64,000 nt of DNA from Gordonibacter sp. Marseille-P4307 (GTDB lineage: Bacteria; Actinomycetota; Coriobacteriia; Coriobacteriales; Eggerthellaceae). Below are positions 8,775 to 17,609 of this stretch, piece after piece. Each line of letters begins with the position of its first letter. The first letter of the stretch is position 1. The stretch lies in the NCBI RefSeq assembly GCF_900604965.1, contig NZ_UWPD01000001.1:1640834-1704833 (forward strand), read 5' to 3'. A program made the position numbers and the translations under genes. The notes under the pieces are model-generated. The model was given only the letters and a program-made list of their open reading frames with translations. It was not told the DNA's origin and searched no databases.

Positions 8775-9611
8775 TCACCCCCTCATCCCGAACAGACGCA
8801 TAACCGCCGCACTAAGCAGCTCGTAGTCTTCGGGAACAGTGAGCTTGATATTGTCGCGCGTCCCCTCTACCACAAGGATATGCCCGCCCAGCCGCTCGAT
8901 AAGGGATGAATCGTCGGTTCCCACGAACCCCTCCGAGAGCGCTGCGGAATGGGCGCGACGATAGATTCCCGTACGGAAAACCTGCGGGGTCTGAGCGTTC
9001 CAGAACACCGTGCGATCGGGAGTTCCCACAATAACGCCGTTCTCCACGATCTTGAGCGTATCCACCGACGGGTGGGCCACCACGGCCCCATCGCAGTCGA
9101 TATTGCCCTTCACCGTGGCTATGGTGTGCTCGATGAGGTCGGGAGTGACAAGGGGTCGCGCGCCATCGTGCAGCACAACGTACTCGAAATCGTCGGGAAC
9201 GAACTCGAGCCCGGAAAACGCGCTTTCCTGCCGCGTGGCACCCGCAGGCGCGATAACGATGGGTGTGACGAATGGAAACGGATCGATGGCGCGATGCAAG
9301 TACTCGTCGATGCGATCCTGCGGACACACCACCACGATAAGCCCGATATCCCCCACCGCATCGAACGATTCCGCCGACCAGGTAAGAACCGGCTTGCCGG
9401 CTATTTCGATGAGCTGCTTGCCGCCTATCTGACCGAACCGCTCGCCCGTTCCCCCCGCCAGGATGATCGCAGCCGTTCGGGGATTCTTATCCATCTTCCC
9501 TTCGAGACCCGACATGGCCTCGGTAAACAGGTCGCTTTGCAGACCCGAGGAAACGATGTGCGGCTCGCGAAGCCCCTGCGGCGCATAAACCGGATCGACC
9601 GTGTTCGCCAT
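8775..9611 (-). CDS. ispD: 2-C-methyl-D-erythritol 4-phosphate cytidylyltransferase
   Basis: IspD transfers CMP to methylerythritol phosphate in the MEP pathway. The nucleotidyltransferase loop [12 protein letters not shown] begins about 47 residues in, followed by [27 protein letters not shown] and the C-terminal [12 protein letters not shown]. The first ATG (9611, preceded by AGAGG) gives about 39 residues ahead of the catalytic domain. A start at MDKNPRT (9494) would match the family better but has a poorly spaced ribosome site. Its stop overlaps the ispF start region, giving an ispDF operon. Confidence 0.95.
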   Translation of the reverse strand: MANTVDPVYAPQGLREPHIVSSGLQSDLFTEAMSGLEGKMDKNPRTAAIILAGGTGERFGQIGGKQLIEIAGKPVLTWSAESFDAVGDIGLIVVVCPQDRIDEYLHRAIDPFPFVTPIVIAPAGATRQESAFSGLEFVPDDFEYVVLHDGARPLVTPDLIEHTIATVKGNIDCDGAVVAHPSVDTLKIVENGVIVGTPDRTVFWNAQTPQVFRTGIYRRAHSAALSEGFVGTDDSSLIERLGGHILVVEGTRDNIKLTVPEDYELLSAAVMRLFGMRG

Positions 9612-9734
9612 ATCAGCCTCTTTTTCTCATGCAGTGAAAACCAGCCGCAAACGACCGGTCTCCGATAAAACAACTACGTCAGGGATTATCTCACAATACC
9701 GGCCGGCCGCGACGCCGACCGACGCTCGCCCCTG

Positions 9735-9776
9735 AAACGAAAGCGGAGGTCGAAACCTTCGGAATCGACCTCCGCT
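9735..9776 (-). terminator. Intrinsic terminator of clpC
   Basis: AGCGGAGGTCGA (9742-9753) pairs perfectly with TCGACCTCCGCT (9765-9776). On the minus strand it is followed by TTCGTTTC, between clpC and ispD. Confidence 0.8.
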
Positions 9777-9864
9777 GAAAACCAGGCGTCCGCCCGCCGC
9801 GCGTTCCAACCAATCGGGAAAAGCGGACTGTTCGCCTTGCGACGCCGCAACGCGCGCCTGGGGC

Positions 9865-12429
9865 TTAGTCGGCCGCGCCGCCCGAAAGCAGGCCGCCCGA
9901 CGGAACACCGGCGTTGCCCAGATTGTAGCCCTTCAGCATCGTTTCGGCTTCCCGCGCGATGCTGTCGCGCTTGCGAGGCTGGGGGATCTCTCCGGTACCG
10001 CGCGTGAATACCAGCTTGCCGTCTTTCGCGTCGACTTCCACGATATCGCCCGCCGTCCAGGCGCCCTCGAGTATCTCTTCGGAAAGACGGTCTTCCAGCA
10101 TGCGCTGGATGGCGCGACGCAAAGGACGTGCTCCGAACGCCTTGTCCACGCCCTCCTTGGCAACAACCCTGCATGCCTCGTCGCTGAGGTTGATTGACAT
10201 TCCCTGGGCGATCATACGCTCACGCAGGTCGTCGACCATGAGGCGAACGATACGGGCGATCTGGTCTTCGGTAAGCGACTTGAAGACGATGATCTCGTCC
10301 AAACGGTTCAGGAACTCGGGCCTGAACAGCTTTTTAAGCTCGCTCATAACACGGCCCTGAATCTCTTTGTCCGACAGGCCCGCACCCTCGTCGGCACTGA
10401 ATCCAAGGGTCTGGGTGGCGGCGATCTCGCGGGCACCCACATTCGACGTCATGATAATAACGGTGTTGCGGAAATCGACCGTGCGCCCCTGTCCATCGGT
10501 CAGGCGGCCTTCTTCGAGAATCTGGAGCAAGATGTTGAATACGTCGGGATGCGCCTTCTCTATCTCGTCGAACAGCAAAACCGAATACGGGCGCTGGCGC
10601 ACCGCCGCAGTAAGCTGGCCGCCTTCGTCGTACCCCACGTAACCCGGAGGCGAGCCCACCAGGCGCGACACCGTGTGCTTCTCCATGTACTCGGACATAT
10701 CGAAACTCAGCAGCGCATCTTCGCTGTTGAACAGGAACTCGGCCAGCGTCTTGGCCAATTCGGTCTTTCCCACGCCCGACGGGCCCAAAAAGATGAACGA
10801 ACCGCTGGGGCGCTTGGGATCCTTCAGACCCGCGCGGCTGCGGCGAATAGCCTTCGAAAGCGCCGTAACCGCCTCGTCCTGGCCGATCACGCGTTCGTGC
10901 AGCACCGATTCCATGCGCAAGAGCTTCTCGGTCTCGGCTTCGGTGAGATTCGATACGGGCACGCCGGTGGATTGGGAAACGACATCGGCGATGTCTTCGA
11001 CCGTGACTTCCTGCACGGTCTTGGCCGACTCGTCCTCCCATTTCTGCTGCGCCTCATCGCGCTTCTGCTTGATCTGGCCTTCTTCGTCGCGCAGCCGGGC
11101 CGCTTCCTCGAAGTCCTGAGCCGCGATGGCCTCTTCCTTGCGCGCCTTTACCGAACGCAGCTCTTCGTCAAGCTGGTGCAGCTCGGGAGGAAGCGTCATA
11201 TTGCGAATGCGCATCCGCGCACCGGCCTCGTCGAGCACGTCGATGGCCTTGTCGGGAAGGAAGCGATCCTGGATGTATCGGTTCGACAGCTTCACCGCGG
11301 CATGCAGCGATTCGTCGGTGAAACGCACGCGATGATGCGCCTCGTAACGATCGCGCAACCCCTCCATGATGCGGATAGCCTGCTCTTCGTTGGGTTCGCC
11401 CACCGTAAGGGGCTGGAAGCGGCGGTTGAGCGCCGAATCCTTCTCGAAGTGCTTGCGGTACTCGTCGATGGTGGTGGCGCCGATCACCTGAATCTCGCCA
11501 CGAGACAGGGGAGGTTTCAGAATAGCCGCCGCATCGATGGAGCCCTCCGCCGACCCTGCCCCGATAAGCGTATGGATCTCGTCGATGAACAAGATGATAT
11601 CGCCCGCATCGGCGACCTCGCGAACTACCTTCTTCAGGCGCTCTTCGAACTCGCCACGGTATTTCGACCCTGCCACGAGCGCCGAGAGGTCGAGCGTCAC
11701 CACGCGTCTGTCGCGCAGGATGTCGGGCACCTGGTTCGACACGATCAGCTGGGCCAAGCCCTCGACCACCGCGGTTTTGCCCACACCGGGCTCGCCGATG
11801 AGCAGCGGGTTGTTCTTCTGGCGGCGCGACAGCGTCTGCATGATGCGCTCGATCTCTCCAGCGCGACCGATAACCGGATCGAGTTTTCCCTCACGCGCCT
11901 TCTTGGTAAGGTCGGTGCCGAACTCCTTCAACGGAGAATCGCCCCTCTGGGGGTCTTGAGTAAAGGGGTTGCGACCCGCATACACCGGGCTTTGTCCCAC
12001 CAGGTCGTTCAGAGCGCCGCGGATATCGTCGCCCGAGACGTTCAGACGCGACAAGACGCTAAGCGCCGTGCCCTCGCCCTCGCGCACGATGCCCAAAAGC
12101 AAATGCTCGGTGGAAATGTAGCTCTGGCCCATCTGCATGGCTTCGCGCAGCGCGTTTTCCAGAACCCGCTTGACCCGGGGCGTGAACGAAAGGTGCCCCG
12201 ACACATCGGCATCTGCATCGATGGTGACCACCTGGCGAATTCCCTGGACCACCGCTTCATGCTGCACGTTCAGACGTTGAAGCGCCTGTGCGGCCAAACC
12301 GTCTTTTTCCTGTATGAGTCCCAAAAGAAGGTGCTCGGTACCCACATAGGGCTGATGAAGGACACGCGCCTCGTCCTGGGCGAGGACGAGAACCTTGCGC
12401 GCCTTGTCGGTGAATTTCTCGAATGACAC
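9865..12429 (-). CDS. clpC: ClpC ATPase, class I HSP100 unfoldase
   Basis: ClpC unfolds proteins for the ClpP protease. Over 854 residues it shows two Clp_N repeats, a first AAA+ module with [13 protein letters not shown] (Walker A), a UVR-like coiled region near residues 420-460 (typical of ClpC rather than ClpA), and a second AAA+ module with [12 protein letters not shown]. The start GTG at 12429 gives [13 protein letters not shown], the usual ClpC N-terminus, with AGG 6 bases upstream; a TTG at 12435 is possible. No ctsR/mcsAB genes are adjacent. A CIRCE operator sits over its promoter. Confidence 0.96.
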   Translation of the reverse strand: MSFEKFTDKARKVLVLAQDEARVLHQPYVGTEHLLLGLIQEKDGLAAQALQRLNVQHEAVVQGIRQVVTIDADADVSGHLSFTPRVKRVLENALREAMQMGQSYISTEHLLLGIVREGEGTALSVLSRLNVSGDDIRGALNDLVGQSPVYAGRNPFTQDPQRGDSPLKEFGTDLTKKAREGKLDPVIGRAGEIERIMQTLSRRQKNNPLLIGEPGVGKTAVVEGLAQLIVSNQVPDILRDRRVVTLDLSALVAGSKYRGEFEERLKKVVREVADAGDIILFIDEIHTLIGAGSAEGSIDAAAILKPPLSRGEIQVIGATTIDEYRKHFEKDSALNRRFQPLTVGEPNEEQAIRIMEGLRDRYEAHHRVRFTDESLHAAVKLSNRYIQDRFLPDKAIDVLDEAGARMRIRNMTLPPELHQLDEELRSVKARKEEAIAAQDFEEAARLRDEEGQIKQKRDEAQQKWEDESAKTVQEVTVEDIADVVSQSTGVPVSNLTEAETEKLLRMESVLHERVIGQDEAVTALSKAIRRSRAGLKDPKRPSGSFIFLGPSGVGKTELAKTLAEFLFNSEDALLSFDMSEYMEKHTVSRLVGSPPGYVGYDEGGQLTAAVRQRPYSVLLFDEIEKAHPDVFNILLQILEEGRLTDGQGRTVDFRNTVIIMTSNVGAREIAATQTLGFSADEGAGLSDKEIQGRVMSELKKLFRPEFLNRLDEIIVFKSLTEDQIARIVRLMVDDLRERMIAQGMSINLSDEACRVVAKEGVDKAFGARPLRRAIQRMLEDRLSEEILEGAWTAGDIVEVDAKDGKLVFTRGTGEIPQPRKRDSIAREAETMLKGYNLGNAGVPSGGLLSGGAAD

Positions 12430-12468
12430 AGGCAACCTGCCTTTCTGTCGTTTCAGGTTTCTGCAATC

Positions 12469-12495
12469 CTAGCACTCTTCATTTTTGAGTGCCAA
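12469..12495 (-). promoter_or_regulatory. CIRCE (HrcA) operator overlapping the clpC promoter
   Basis: On the minus strand the sequence is TTGGCACTC-N9-GAGTGCTAG, matching the CIRCE consensus (TTAGCACTC-N9-GAGTGCTAA) at 16 of 18 arm positions with the exact 9-base spacer. A TTGGCA -35 and a TAGGAT -10, 18 bases apart, lie within its arms, so HrcA binding should block the promoter. The clpC start is about 40 bases downstream. Confidence 0.88.
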
Positions 12496-12585
12496 TTCGA
12501 CACCTTCCCGACACCGGAGAACAAGGCAAAACCACAGTGATCGGTTCGAATGCGAATAGGTTGGGCACGCCCTGGAAACGGCAGA

Positions 12586-12619
12586 CGCCGAATCGAAGGA
12601 AAACCACTTCGATTCGGCG
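12586..12619 (-). terminator. Hairpin terminator after the zinc-ribbon gene
   Basis: CGCCGAATCGAAG (12586-12598) pairs perfectly over 13 bp with CTTCGATTCGGCG (12607-12619). The T-tract is weak on the minus strand. Confidence 0.65.
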
Positions 12620-12671
12620 CGAAAAAGGCTTTACCGCCCGAAGCCAACAACAGGGACAGTGTTGCCTGGTG

Positions 12672-13715
12672 TTACTTCTCGGGTTTGGCTTGAGGATACA
12701 GAGCGTCGAAGTCTTTCTTGTACTTGTTTATGCCGTCTGAATCGTTTTGAGCAACGATGATGCCGTCGATCTCCGCACTATGCGCTTTGGGATTTCCGTA
12801 CGACAGGGCAACATTCAATGCCTCATGCATCACATCGACCCTCTGATACAGATCGTCGTACAGCTTTTGGATATCCGTCCAATTTTGATAATACTTCGAG
12901 GTAGAGGGTACCGATAGGCCGGCGATCGTCTTCTGTGCATCGGAAATATCGCTTCTGACTTTCGATGCATCGCTTCGGACCGCACTGCGACCGCTCGATG
13001 AGCTTGAATAGATAGTATCGGTGTACCGAGATGCGAGAGCCTTCACCTTCGCATCGAAATCTCTCGCCTGGTCATAAGCGTTCAGAAGCTTCTGGTAGAG
13101 GGAATCGTCTTTCGCATCGCTTGCCGAAGCGCTGTCTGCAAGGGGCTTTCTCTCCTCAACCGGTTGCTCTTTATCGGCGTTTTCGCCTTCCCCTTCCTGG
13201 TCGTCGACCACCTTGATCTCAGATGCGCCATCGGCTTCGGGAGCCTGGTGATGATCAAGCGCAAAAAACCAGACAGCGCCGAAGCAGGCTGCAACAAGAA
13301 AAACCGCTGCAACGATAATGACAACCAGCCTCTTCTTGTTCAAAGAAGATCCTTCGCCGGATCGGCTATCGCTGCGCCCCTCGCGTGCAAGCCCGCCTTC
13401 CCCCGATGGCAGAACGACGGGAATGACGCGCGTGGATTCGGAATCGAGAGGGTTCTGCGCGGCGAAGGCCGGACCTGCGTCCTGCAGATGCGGTTCCAGA
13501 AGAACTTCGGTGTCTCCATGGACTGAAACACCGTCAGTGCCGGCCTCTTCTTCGGCGCATTCCGCAACCGGCAGAACCGCAGCTCCACATGAACCGCAAA
13601 AAGCAGCTTCGGGATCGAGCTCTTCCGAACAAACCGCACAGCGCACCTGGACACCGCACTGAGGACAGAACGCATCCTCTTGGCTTACCTGGGTTCCGCA
13701 CTTATAGCACCACAC
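12672..13715 (-). CDS. Zinc-ribbon, single-pass membrane protein of unknown function
   Basis: The 347-residue protein begins with two rubredoxin-like zinc knuckles (CYKCGTQ...CPQCG and CAVCSEE...CGSCG, residues 3-45). An acidic, Pro/Ser-rich linker follows, then one TM helix (about residues 130-152, KKRLVVIIVAAVFLVAACFGAVWFF) and a 190-residue exterior region rich in Asp, Lys and Ser with helical segments. The architecture matches the widespread zinc_ribbon_2 membrane proteins of Coriobacteriia. The ATG at 13715 follows GAGGAGGA. Function is unknown; envelope sensing is a guess. Confidence 0.75.
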   Translation of the reverse strand: MWCYKCGTQVSQEDAFCPQCGVQVRCAVCSEELDPEAAFCGSCGAAVLPVAECAEEEAGTDGVSVHGDTEVLLEPHLQDAGPAFAAQNPLDSESTRVIPVVLPSGEGGLAREGRSDSRSGEGSSLNKKRLVVIIVAAVFLVAACFGAVWFFALDHHQAPEADGASEIKVVDDQEGEGENADKEQPVEERKPLADSASASDAKDDSLYQKLLNAYDQARDFDAKVKALASRYTDTIYSSSSSGRSAVRSDASKVRSDISDAQKTIAGLSVPSTSKYYQNWTDIQKLYDDLYQRVDVMHEALNVALSYGNPKAHSAEIDGIIVAQNDSDGINKYKKDFDALYPQAKPEK

Positions 13716-13733
13716 GATACGTATCCTCCTCGT

Positions 13734-14732
13734 CTATTTCGCTCCGATAATATTAGCAATATTTTCCATTAAAGAAAACGCTGCCTGAGCATTGATCGAG
13801 CCGGCTTTGCTTTGGCAAAACACGACGAGGATGAAGGGACGATCTCCCCCGGCTATCCCCCCGTCGTTTTGCACCGCGGAAAGAGTTCCCGTCTTGTGCG
13901 CGAACGTCATCCCCTCAGGCAGCCCATCCCTTATCCCCCGGTTATCGGTCTGTCCGTTAAGGGCGTCAAGCGCAAGCTTGTTAAGAGCGGGGCTTGCAAG
14001 ATCATTCTGGTAGATGAGCTTCAGTATATGCATGGCGTCAACGGCGGACATGTAGTTTTCGACTCCAGATGAGACGGCGGCCACGTCCATCATCTTTCTG
14101 TTCAGCCGGGTCTCCGAAAGACCGAGTCTCTGAGATTCCCCGTTGATGGCATCCATACCGAGTCGGTCTATCAAAACATTAGTAGCTACGTTATCGCTTT
14201 CCGCAATCATCTTTTCAGCAAGCTCTGCGTACGTGATCGACGCTCCCGCACCCCTGCTCTGAAGACTTCCCGTCCCCCCTACGATATCGCTGCGCTGAAG
14301 CACATACCTATCGTCCAAACCAATCGTTCCGGCATCGACTTGGCGGGCGAATTCGGACAGTATCAGCAGCTTGATCATGCTCGCGGAAACCTGAGAGCGG
14401 TATCCGTTGATCTCGAAACGCGCTCCATCGGCATCGGGATGAGAAAGATCGAGGTACGCGACGCCTACCTCCATGCCGAACTGGGCTTCAGATCGGGAAA
14501 CCAGAGCCTCGATAGCCGCCGCTTTGCCCGAATCGAGCCCAGCATCTTCCGACAACGGATCGACCGGGAGTTGTTCTGGGGGAAAATCCACGCTCGCGGT
14601 GTCGGCGATATCGACCGAGGAATCGAACTCGGTTCGGTCGACCGTATCAGGATTCGATGAACAGGAAACCGTAACGACAAGCGCCAGGCCCATAAAAGAG
14701 CAGACAAGCAGGTTGATCGGCCGTACAGTCAT
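13734..14732 (-). CDS. Secreted serine hydrolase, class A beta-lactamase fold (probable lipoprotein)
   Basis: The N-terminus NLLVCSFMGLALVVTVSCSSN looks like a lipoprotein signal with Cys as anchor. The beta-lactamase/transpeptidase motifs are all present: SASMIKLL (SxxK nucleophile), ESDNVATN (SDN) and HKTGTL (KTG). The class A omega-loop Glu is not obvious, so it may be a peptidoglycan-active or beta-lactamase-related hydrolase rather than a resistance enzyme. The start ATG at 14732 (GAGG 7 bases upstream) was preferred to the frame opening at 14807. It lies 17 bases downstream of the zinc-ribbon gene. Before the element inserted, its upstream neighbour was lysS. Confidence 0.82.
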   Translation of the reverse strand: MTVRPINLLVCSFMGLALVVTVSCSSNPDTVDRTEFDSSVDIADTASVDFPPEQLPVDPLSEDAGLDSGKAAAIEALVSRSEAQFGMEVGVAYLDLSHPDADGARFEINGYRSQVSASMIKLLILSEFARQVDAGTIGLDDRYVLQRSDIVGGTGSLQSRGAGASITYAELAEKMIAESDNVATNVLIDRLGMDAINGESQRLGLSETRLNRKMMDVAAVSSGVENYMSAVDAMHILKLIYQNDLASPALNKLALDALNGQTDNRGIRDGLPEGMTFAHKTGTLSAVQNDGGIAGGDRPFILVVFCQSKAGSINAQAAFSLMENIANIIGAK

Positions 14733-14807
14733 ATGGCTACCTCGAATAAGGGTTTCTAACAAACTCCATAGTACCCCACCATGCACGGGAAAAGTCCTCG
14801 ATTCCAA

Positions 14808-14846
14808 CGGGGTATCCCAATCAGAGCGATAAACCTAGATACCCCG
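14808..14846 (-). repeat. Inverted repeat, probably the original lysS 3' hairpin
   Basis: CGGGGTATC (14808-14816) and GATACCCCG (14838-14846) form a perfect 9-bp stem with a 21-base loop. It lies just beyond the displaced lysS tail on the host side and may be the old lysS terminator. Confidence 0.5.
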
Positions 14847-14864
14847 CCTAACCTTCGAAAAGAA

Positions 14865-14894
14865 TCACAGCGCTTCGTTGCGCATATGGGGGAA
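14865..14894 (-). pseudogene. lysS': Displaced 3' end of lysS (left attachment site)
   Basis: The minus strand encodes FLFPHMRNEAL-stop, almost identical to the LysS C-terminus LLFPHMRNEA-stop at the other side of the element. The 12-base sequence CATATGGGGGAA (14883-14894) is repeated exactly at 23397-23408 and is the likely recombination core. This copy uses CGC AAC codons, as expected of the high-GC host, while the current lysS uses AGG AAT. Confidence 0.85.
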
Positions 14895-15001
14895 AAGAAA
14901 CCTGCCCTCATGTAAGTCTTCGCGGCTCTGCCGTCCATGCTCACTATCTGGGCAAATGCTCATAAGGCTCCTGCTTCCCTCATACATACTTAACGCCAGA
15001 T

Positions 15002-16270
15002 TTACTCAAAGGTTTGTAAATCGTTTGTACTGTTGTTTGTAAGCTTCTCTATCTCGCTACGCTTGAAATCTTCTTGCGCAGCTGCATAGATATTAAGCGT
15101 AGTCCTTGCATCGGCATGACCGAGCAGACCTTGCGCCGCTTTTACGTTCACTTGTGATTCTACCAGACGAGTAGCGAACGTATGGCGTAGCCAATGGCAA
15201 CTGAACGGCGGCAGCAACACTTCGCTTCCCTTGTTGAGTTGTGCTAAGTTGCAGTCCCTGATTATCCGCCGCAGTGCCTTGTTGATCGTTCCTTGATTCA
15301 GGCAATCGCCAAATCTGTTCACGAACACAAAGCCACTATACCCATCTATGACCATGCGCGATTTGATACCTTCGCCTTCCTGCCGCTCACGCTCGTTTCC
15401 AATAGCCTCCGCAACCACGGGAAGCATCGGAATCAGGCGAAAACCCGCTGGGGTCTTGGTGTCGTTGATTGCATACTTCACTTCTCGCCCCTTGCCCTTG
15501 CTGTAATGCACAAGGGTATGGCTTATCGAAATGAAGCCGTTATCTTCGTCGATGTCGCACCATCTTAGACCCGTCAGCTCTCCAACCCTCATACCCGTAT
15601 AGAGCATCACGACGAAAAGAGGATGCCAGCGCTTGAACGTCTCGCTATCTTTCAGATAATCCAAGAACAACTGCTGCTGTTCCACAGTCAATGCTCGTTC
15701 CTGTGATGACAGCCCTGTTTCCTTCTTCTTATAGGCTATCTTTGTCTTTCTCATAATGCCCTCTACGGGATTCTGGCGTATGTAGTTGCTATCAACAGCA
15801 AGCTGCATAATTTGCTTCAACGGGACGTGTACGCCATCAACAGAAAGCACCTTCAAGCCACGCTCTGAAATCAGAAACTTGTAGAACGCTTCGAACTTCG
15901 CAGGGGTCGCATCTTTAATCTTCGCATTCCCGAAGTCTGGCACTACGAACTGCTCGACCATGTAGCAATAATTCCTGAATGTGTTGTCGCGAAGCGTTCC
16001 ACCCTTCACGTCCATTTCTCGGAGCTGCTTCCAGCGCTCATACATCTGATTTATGGTAACGCGCGAAGCGTCGGGCTTAATCCCGTCCATCAGATCGCGC
16101 GATACCTCTTCTTCCTTCTTGCGCAGCTCCTTTAGCGTTGGCGCATAGACTGTGTTCTTCTTTCCCAGCTCGCCTTTGTAAACATACATATAGGTATTGT
16201 CTTTGCGCTGATATTCGCCCTTGCGCAAAACACGCCCTTTGCTGTCTTTTCTTCTTTGAACCGTCATCAT
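15002..16270 (-). CDS. int: Tyrosine recombinase/integrase of the lysS element
   Basis: This 422-residue integrase has an N-terminal AP2-like/arm-binding region (Lys/Tyr-rich, residues 1-60), a SAM-like core-binding domain (about 65-175) and a catalytic domain with TGMRVGELTGLRW (first Arg), HWLRHTFATRL (HxxR), LGHADARTTLNIY (final H/W position and Tyr nucleophile). It integrates and, with Xis, excises the element at the lysS 3' end. ATG codons at 16270 and 16267 follow GAGGTAG. The gene is adjacent to the left attachment site, and its last codons overlap the left GTTTGTA iterons. Confidence 0.95.
   Translation of the reverse strand: MMTVQRRKDSKGRVLRKGEYQRKDNTYMYVYKGELGKKNTVYAPTLKELRKKEEEVSRDLMDGIKPDASRVTINQMYERWKQLREMDVKGGTLRDNTFRNYCYMVEQFVVPDFGNAKIKDATPAKFEAFYKFLISERGLKVLSVDGVHVPLKQIMQLAVDSNYIRQNPVEGIMRKTKIAYKKKETGLSSQERALTVEQQQLFLDYLKDSETFKRWHPLFVVMLYTGMRVGELTGLRWCDIDEDNGFISISHTLVHYSKGKGREVKYAINDTKTPAGFRLIPMLPVVAEAIGNERERQEGEGIKSRMVIDGYSGFVFVNRFGDCLNQGTINKALRRIIRDCNLAQLNKGSEVLLPPFSCHWLRHTFATRLVESQVNVKAAQGLLGHADARTTLNIYAAAQEDFKRSEIEKLTNNSTNDLQTFE
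15012..15041 (+). repeat. Left-end GTTTGTA iterons (candidate integrase arm sites)
   Basis: GTTTGTA occurs at 15012, 15023 and 15035 in the same orientation. The 18-base block GTTTGTAAATCGTTTGTA (15012-15029) is repeated exactly at 23307-23324 near the other end. Each set lies about 90-130 bases inside its core site, as expected for arm-type binding sites. Confidence 0.7.
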
Positions 16271-16296
16271 CTACCTCAAATCAATCCATCATGTGG

Positions 16297-16500
16297 CTAT
16301 AAAGAGAACTGGGAGTCGATGAACGCTTCCAGCTTCTTGCGCTTGAACAATCTTTTGCTTCCGACCCATACCACGAAATCGCAATCGTCCTCGTTCGATA
16401 TGTCGCGTAGCCGATTTATGCCAATGTTGGTATACGCTGCCGCTTCCTCAAGCGTAAGCGTCGGTTTCTCCCAGATTGGCAACTGCTTCTTCTCGTCCAT
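16297..16500 (-). CDS. xis: Excisionase (Xis)-like MerR/helix-turn-helix protein
   Basis: This is a 67-residue basic protein. The segment TLTLEEAAAYTNIGINRLRDI forms the winged-helix DNA-binding region of the excisionase/Tn916 Xis family, followed by VWVGSKRLFKRKKLEAFI as the wing. It would steer the integrase toward excision. The ATG at 16500 has GGGAGG 8 bases upstream. It sits between rep and int, in the usual order. Confidence 0.85.
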   Translation of the reverse strand: MDEKKQLPIWEKPTLTLEEAAAYTNIGINRLRDISNEDDCDFVVWVGSKRLFKRKKLEAFIDSQFSL

Positions 16501-16518
16501 CTTCAACACCTCCCGCCT

Positions 16519-17487
16519 CTACCTTTGATATATGCCTTTGTCTTCTTCGGCAATCAGCCCTAAGCCATCGAATCTGTATATACGGCTGATACGTCTAAGA
16601 AAAGCGTTCCATTGCTTCGGCGAAGCTTTCCTATACATCGAGCTTGGCGGCTCATTGCTTATGAAGATGACCGTCTCGAACTCTGGAACGAGATTGCTAT
16701 AGCGCCTCGTCAATGCCGCACCCAGCGGGAAACGGTCTGTCAGCTGCAAGATGCTGGATAGGTTCATCGTATGAGCCTTATGGTCGAATTCGTCATAGAC
16801 GATTGTCTTTTCGCCCGAATACCCTTCATAGGGGTGTTCATAGTCGGTCACCCTGTATATGCCGCCCTCGCTATGATTCTCATACGCCCAGGTTGTCTTA
16901 CCCGTAGAAGTGTCTCCGTGCAACAGATACACTTTCACGTCCCGCCACCTCACCTTGCTCTTCTCTGCCTTGCATCTGGCAACTAGCGTTTCTATCTTGT
17001 CGAGCTGACCTGCAAGCGACGGGTTCTCTTCGAGAATGTCCAACGCCGAGAACTCGCCTGTCTTCGCCATCGCGTACACGGAAGCCCAAACGCTATTACG
17101 CTTCTCTGTTCGGTCTTTCGGTCTCTCCCCTATCTCCCAGAAGCTCCCTTCAACCTGCGTTTCTTTCTTTTCTGCCAAGGCTTCGCCCGACTTCTCGCAA
17201 TAGGCGATGCATTGCGAATGGCTTCCTTGCGCCTTGTCTATGTGAATGAAGTTCCCGAATACGTTTTTGACTGTTGAAACTCTTACTTGATTATCGAACA
17301 CGAGGTATGCATGAGCATGAGGAATGCCATTATTTGATACCTCTAGATCGAAGCAACCATAAACAAGCGACGTAAAGGATCGAATGGCCTTTTGTATTCC
17401 TTCATGGTCAAGACCATGGTTTTGGTAGTTCTCCATGGTGAGGAACATGCGCAAGAACCTTGGCTCTTTTTTCTCTTCCTTCGTCAT
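16519..17487 (-). CDS. rep: Replication initiator with CRESS-DNA Rep motifs (HUH endonuclease + SF3 helicase)
   Basis: The 322-residue protein has the ordered motif set of CRESS-DNA Reps. Rolling-circle motif I is MFLTMEN (14-20), motif II is HAHAYLVF (57-64, the metal-binding HUH-type pair) and motif III is YCEK (96-99, nicking Tyr96). The superfamily 3 helicase part follows: Walker A GDTSTGKTT (191-199), Walker B IVYDEFD (229-235) and motif C IFISNEPP (274-281). Such proteins nick an origin hairpin and unwind DNA. The helicase domain separates it from the helicase-less Reps usual in small plasmids. The ATG at 17487 follows AAGGAAGGTGAGG. Two large hairpins lie directly upstream. Confidence 0.88.
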   Translation of the reverse strand: MTKEEKKEPRFLRMFLTMENYQNHGLDHEGIQKAIRSFTSLVYGCFDLEVSNNGIPHAHAYLVFDNQVRVSTVKNVFGNFIHIDKAQGSHSQCIAYCEKSGEALAEKKETQVEGSFWEIGERPKDRTEKRNSVWASVYAMAKTGEFSALDILEENPSLAGQLDKIETLVARCKAEKSKVRWRDVKVYLLHGDTSTGKTTWAYENHSEGGIYRVTDYEHPYEGYSGEKTIVYDEFDHKAHTMNLSSILQLTDRFPLGAALTRRYSNLVPEFETVIFISNEPPSSMYRKASPKQWNAFLRRISRIYRFDGLGLIAEEDKGIYQR

Positions 17488-17522
17488 GCCCTCACCTTCC
17501 TTTCTGTCTAATTTGTCTAGTG

Positions 17523-17605
17523 TTCGGCATAGGGCAATGCTTGCCTATGCCGAAGGACTGGCGGCTTGCGTCTGCTCTTGCCTGACGGCAAGCAGACGCG
17601 CCGCC
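17523..17605. other. Candidate replication/transfer origin: two large hairpins upstream of rep
   Basis: Hairpin 1 (17523-17554) pairs TTCGGCATAGGGCAA with TTGCCTATGCCGAA, a 14-bp stem with one bulged G and a TGC loop. Hairpin 2 (17560-17605) nests GGCGGC/GCCGCC, GCGTCTGC/GCAGACGC and TTGCC/GGCAA around a TGAC loop, 19 pairs in all. They fill the only sizeable gap between the ATPase gene and rep. A double-strand origin cut by Rep, or an oriT/clt, is the obvious reading. The nick site cannot be assigned by eye. Confidence 0.65.
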
Positions 17606-17609
17606 GCCC

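Noticed and set aside
14756-14944. A 62-codon frame upstream of the serine hydrolase
   Set aside because: It spans the element junction. The meaningful content is the displaced lysS tail in another frame.
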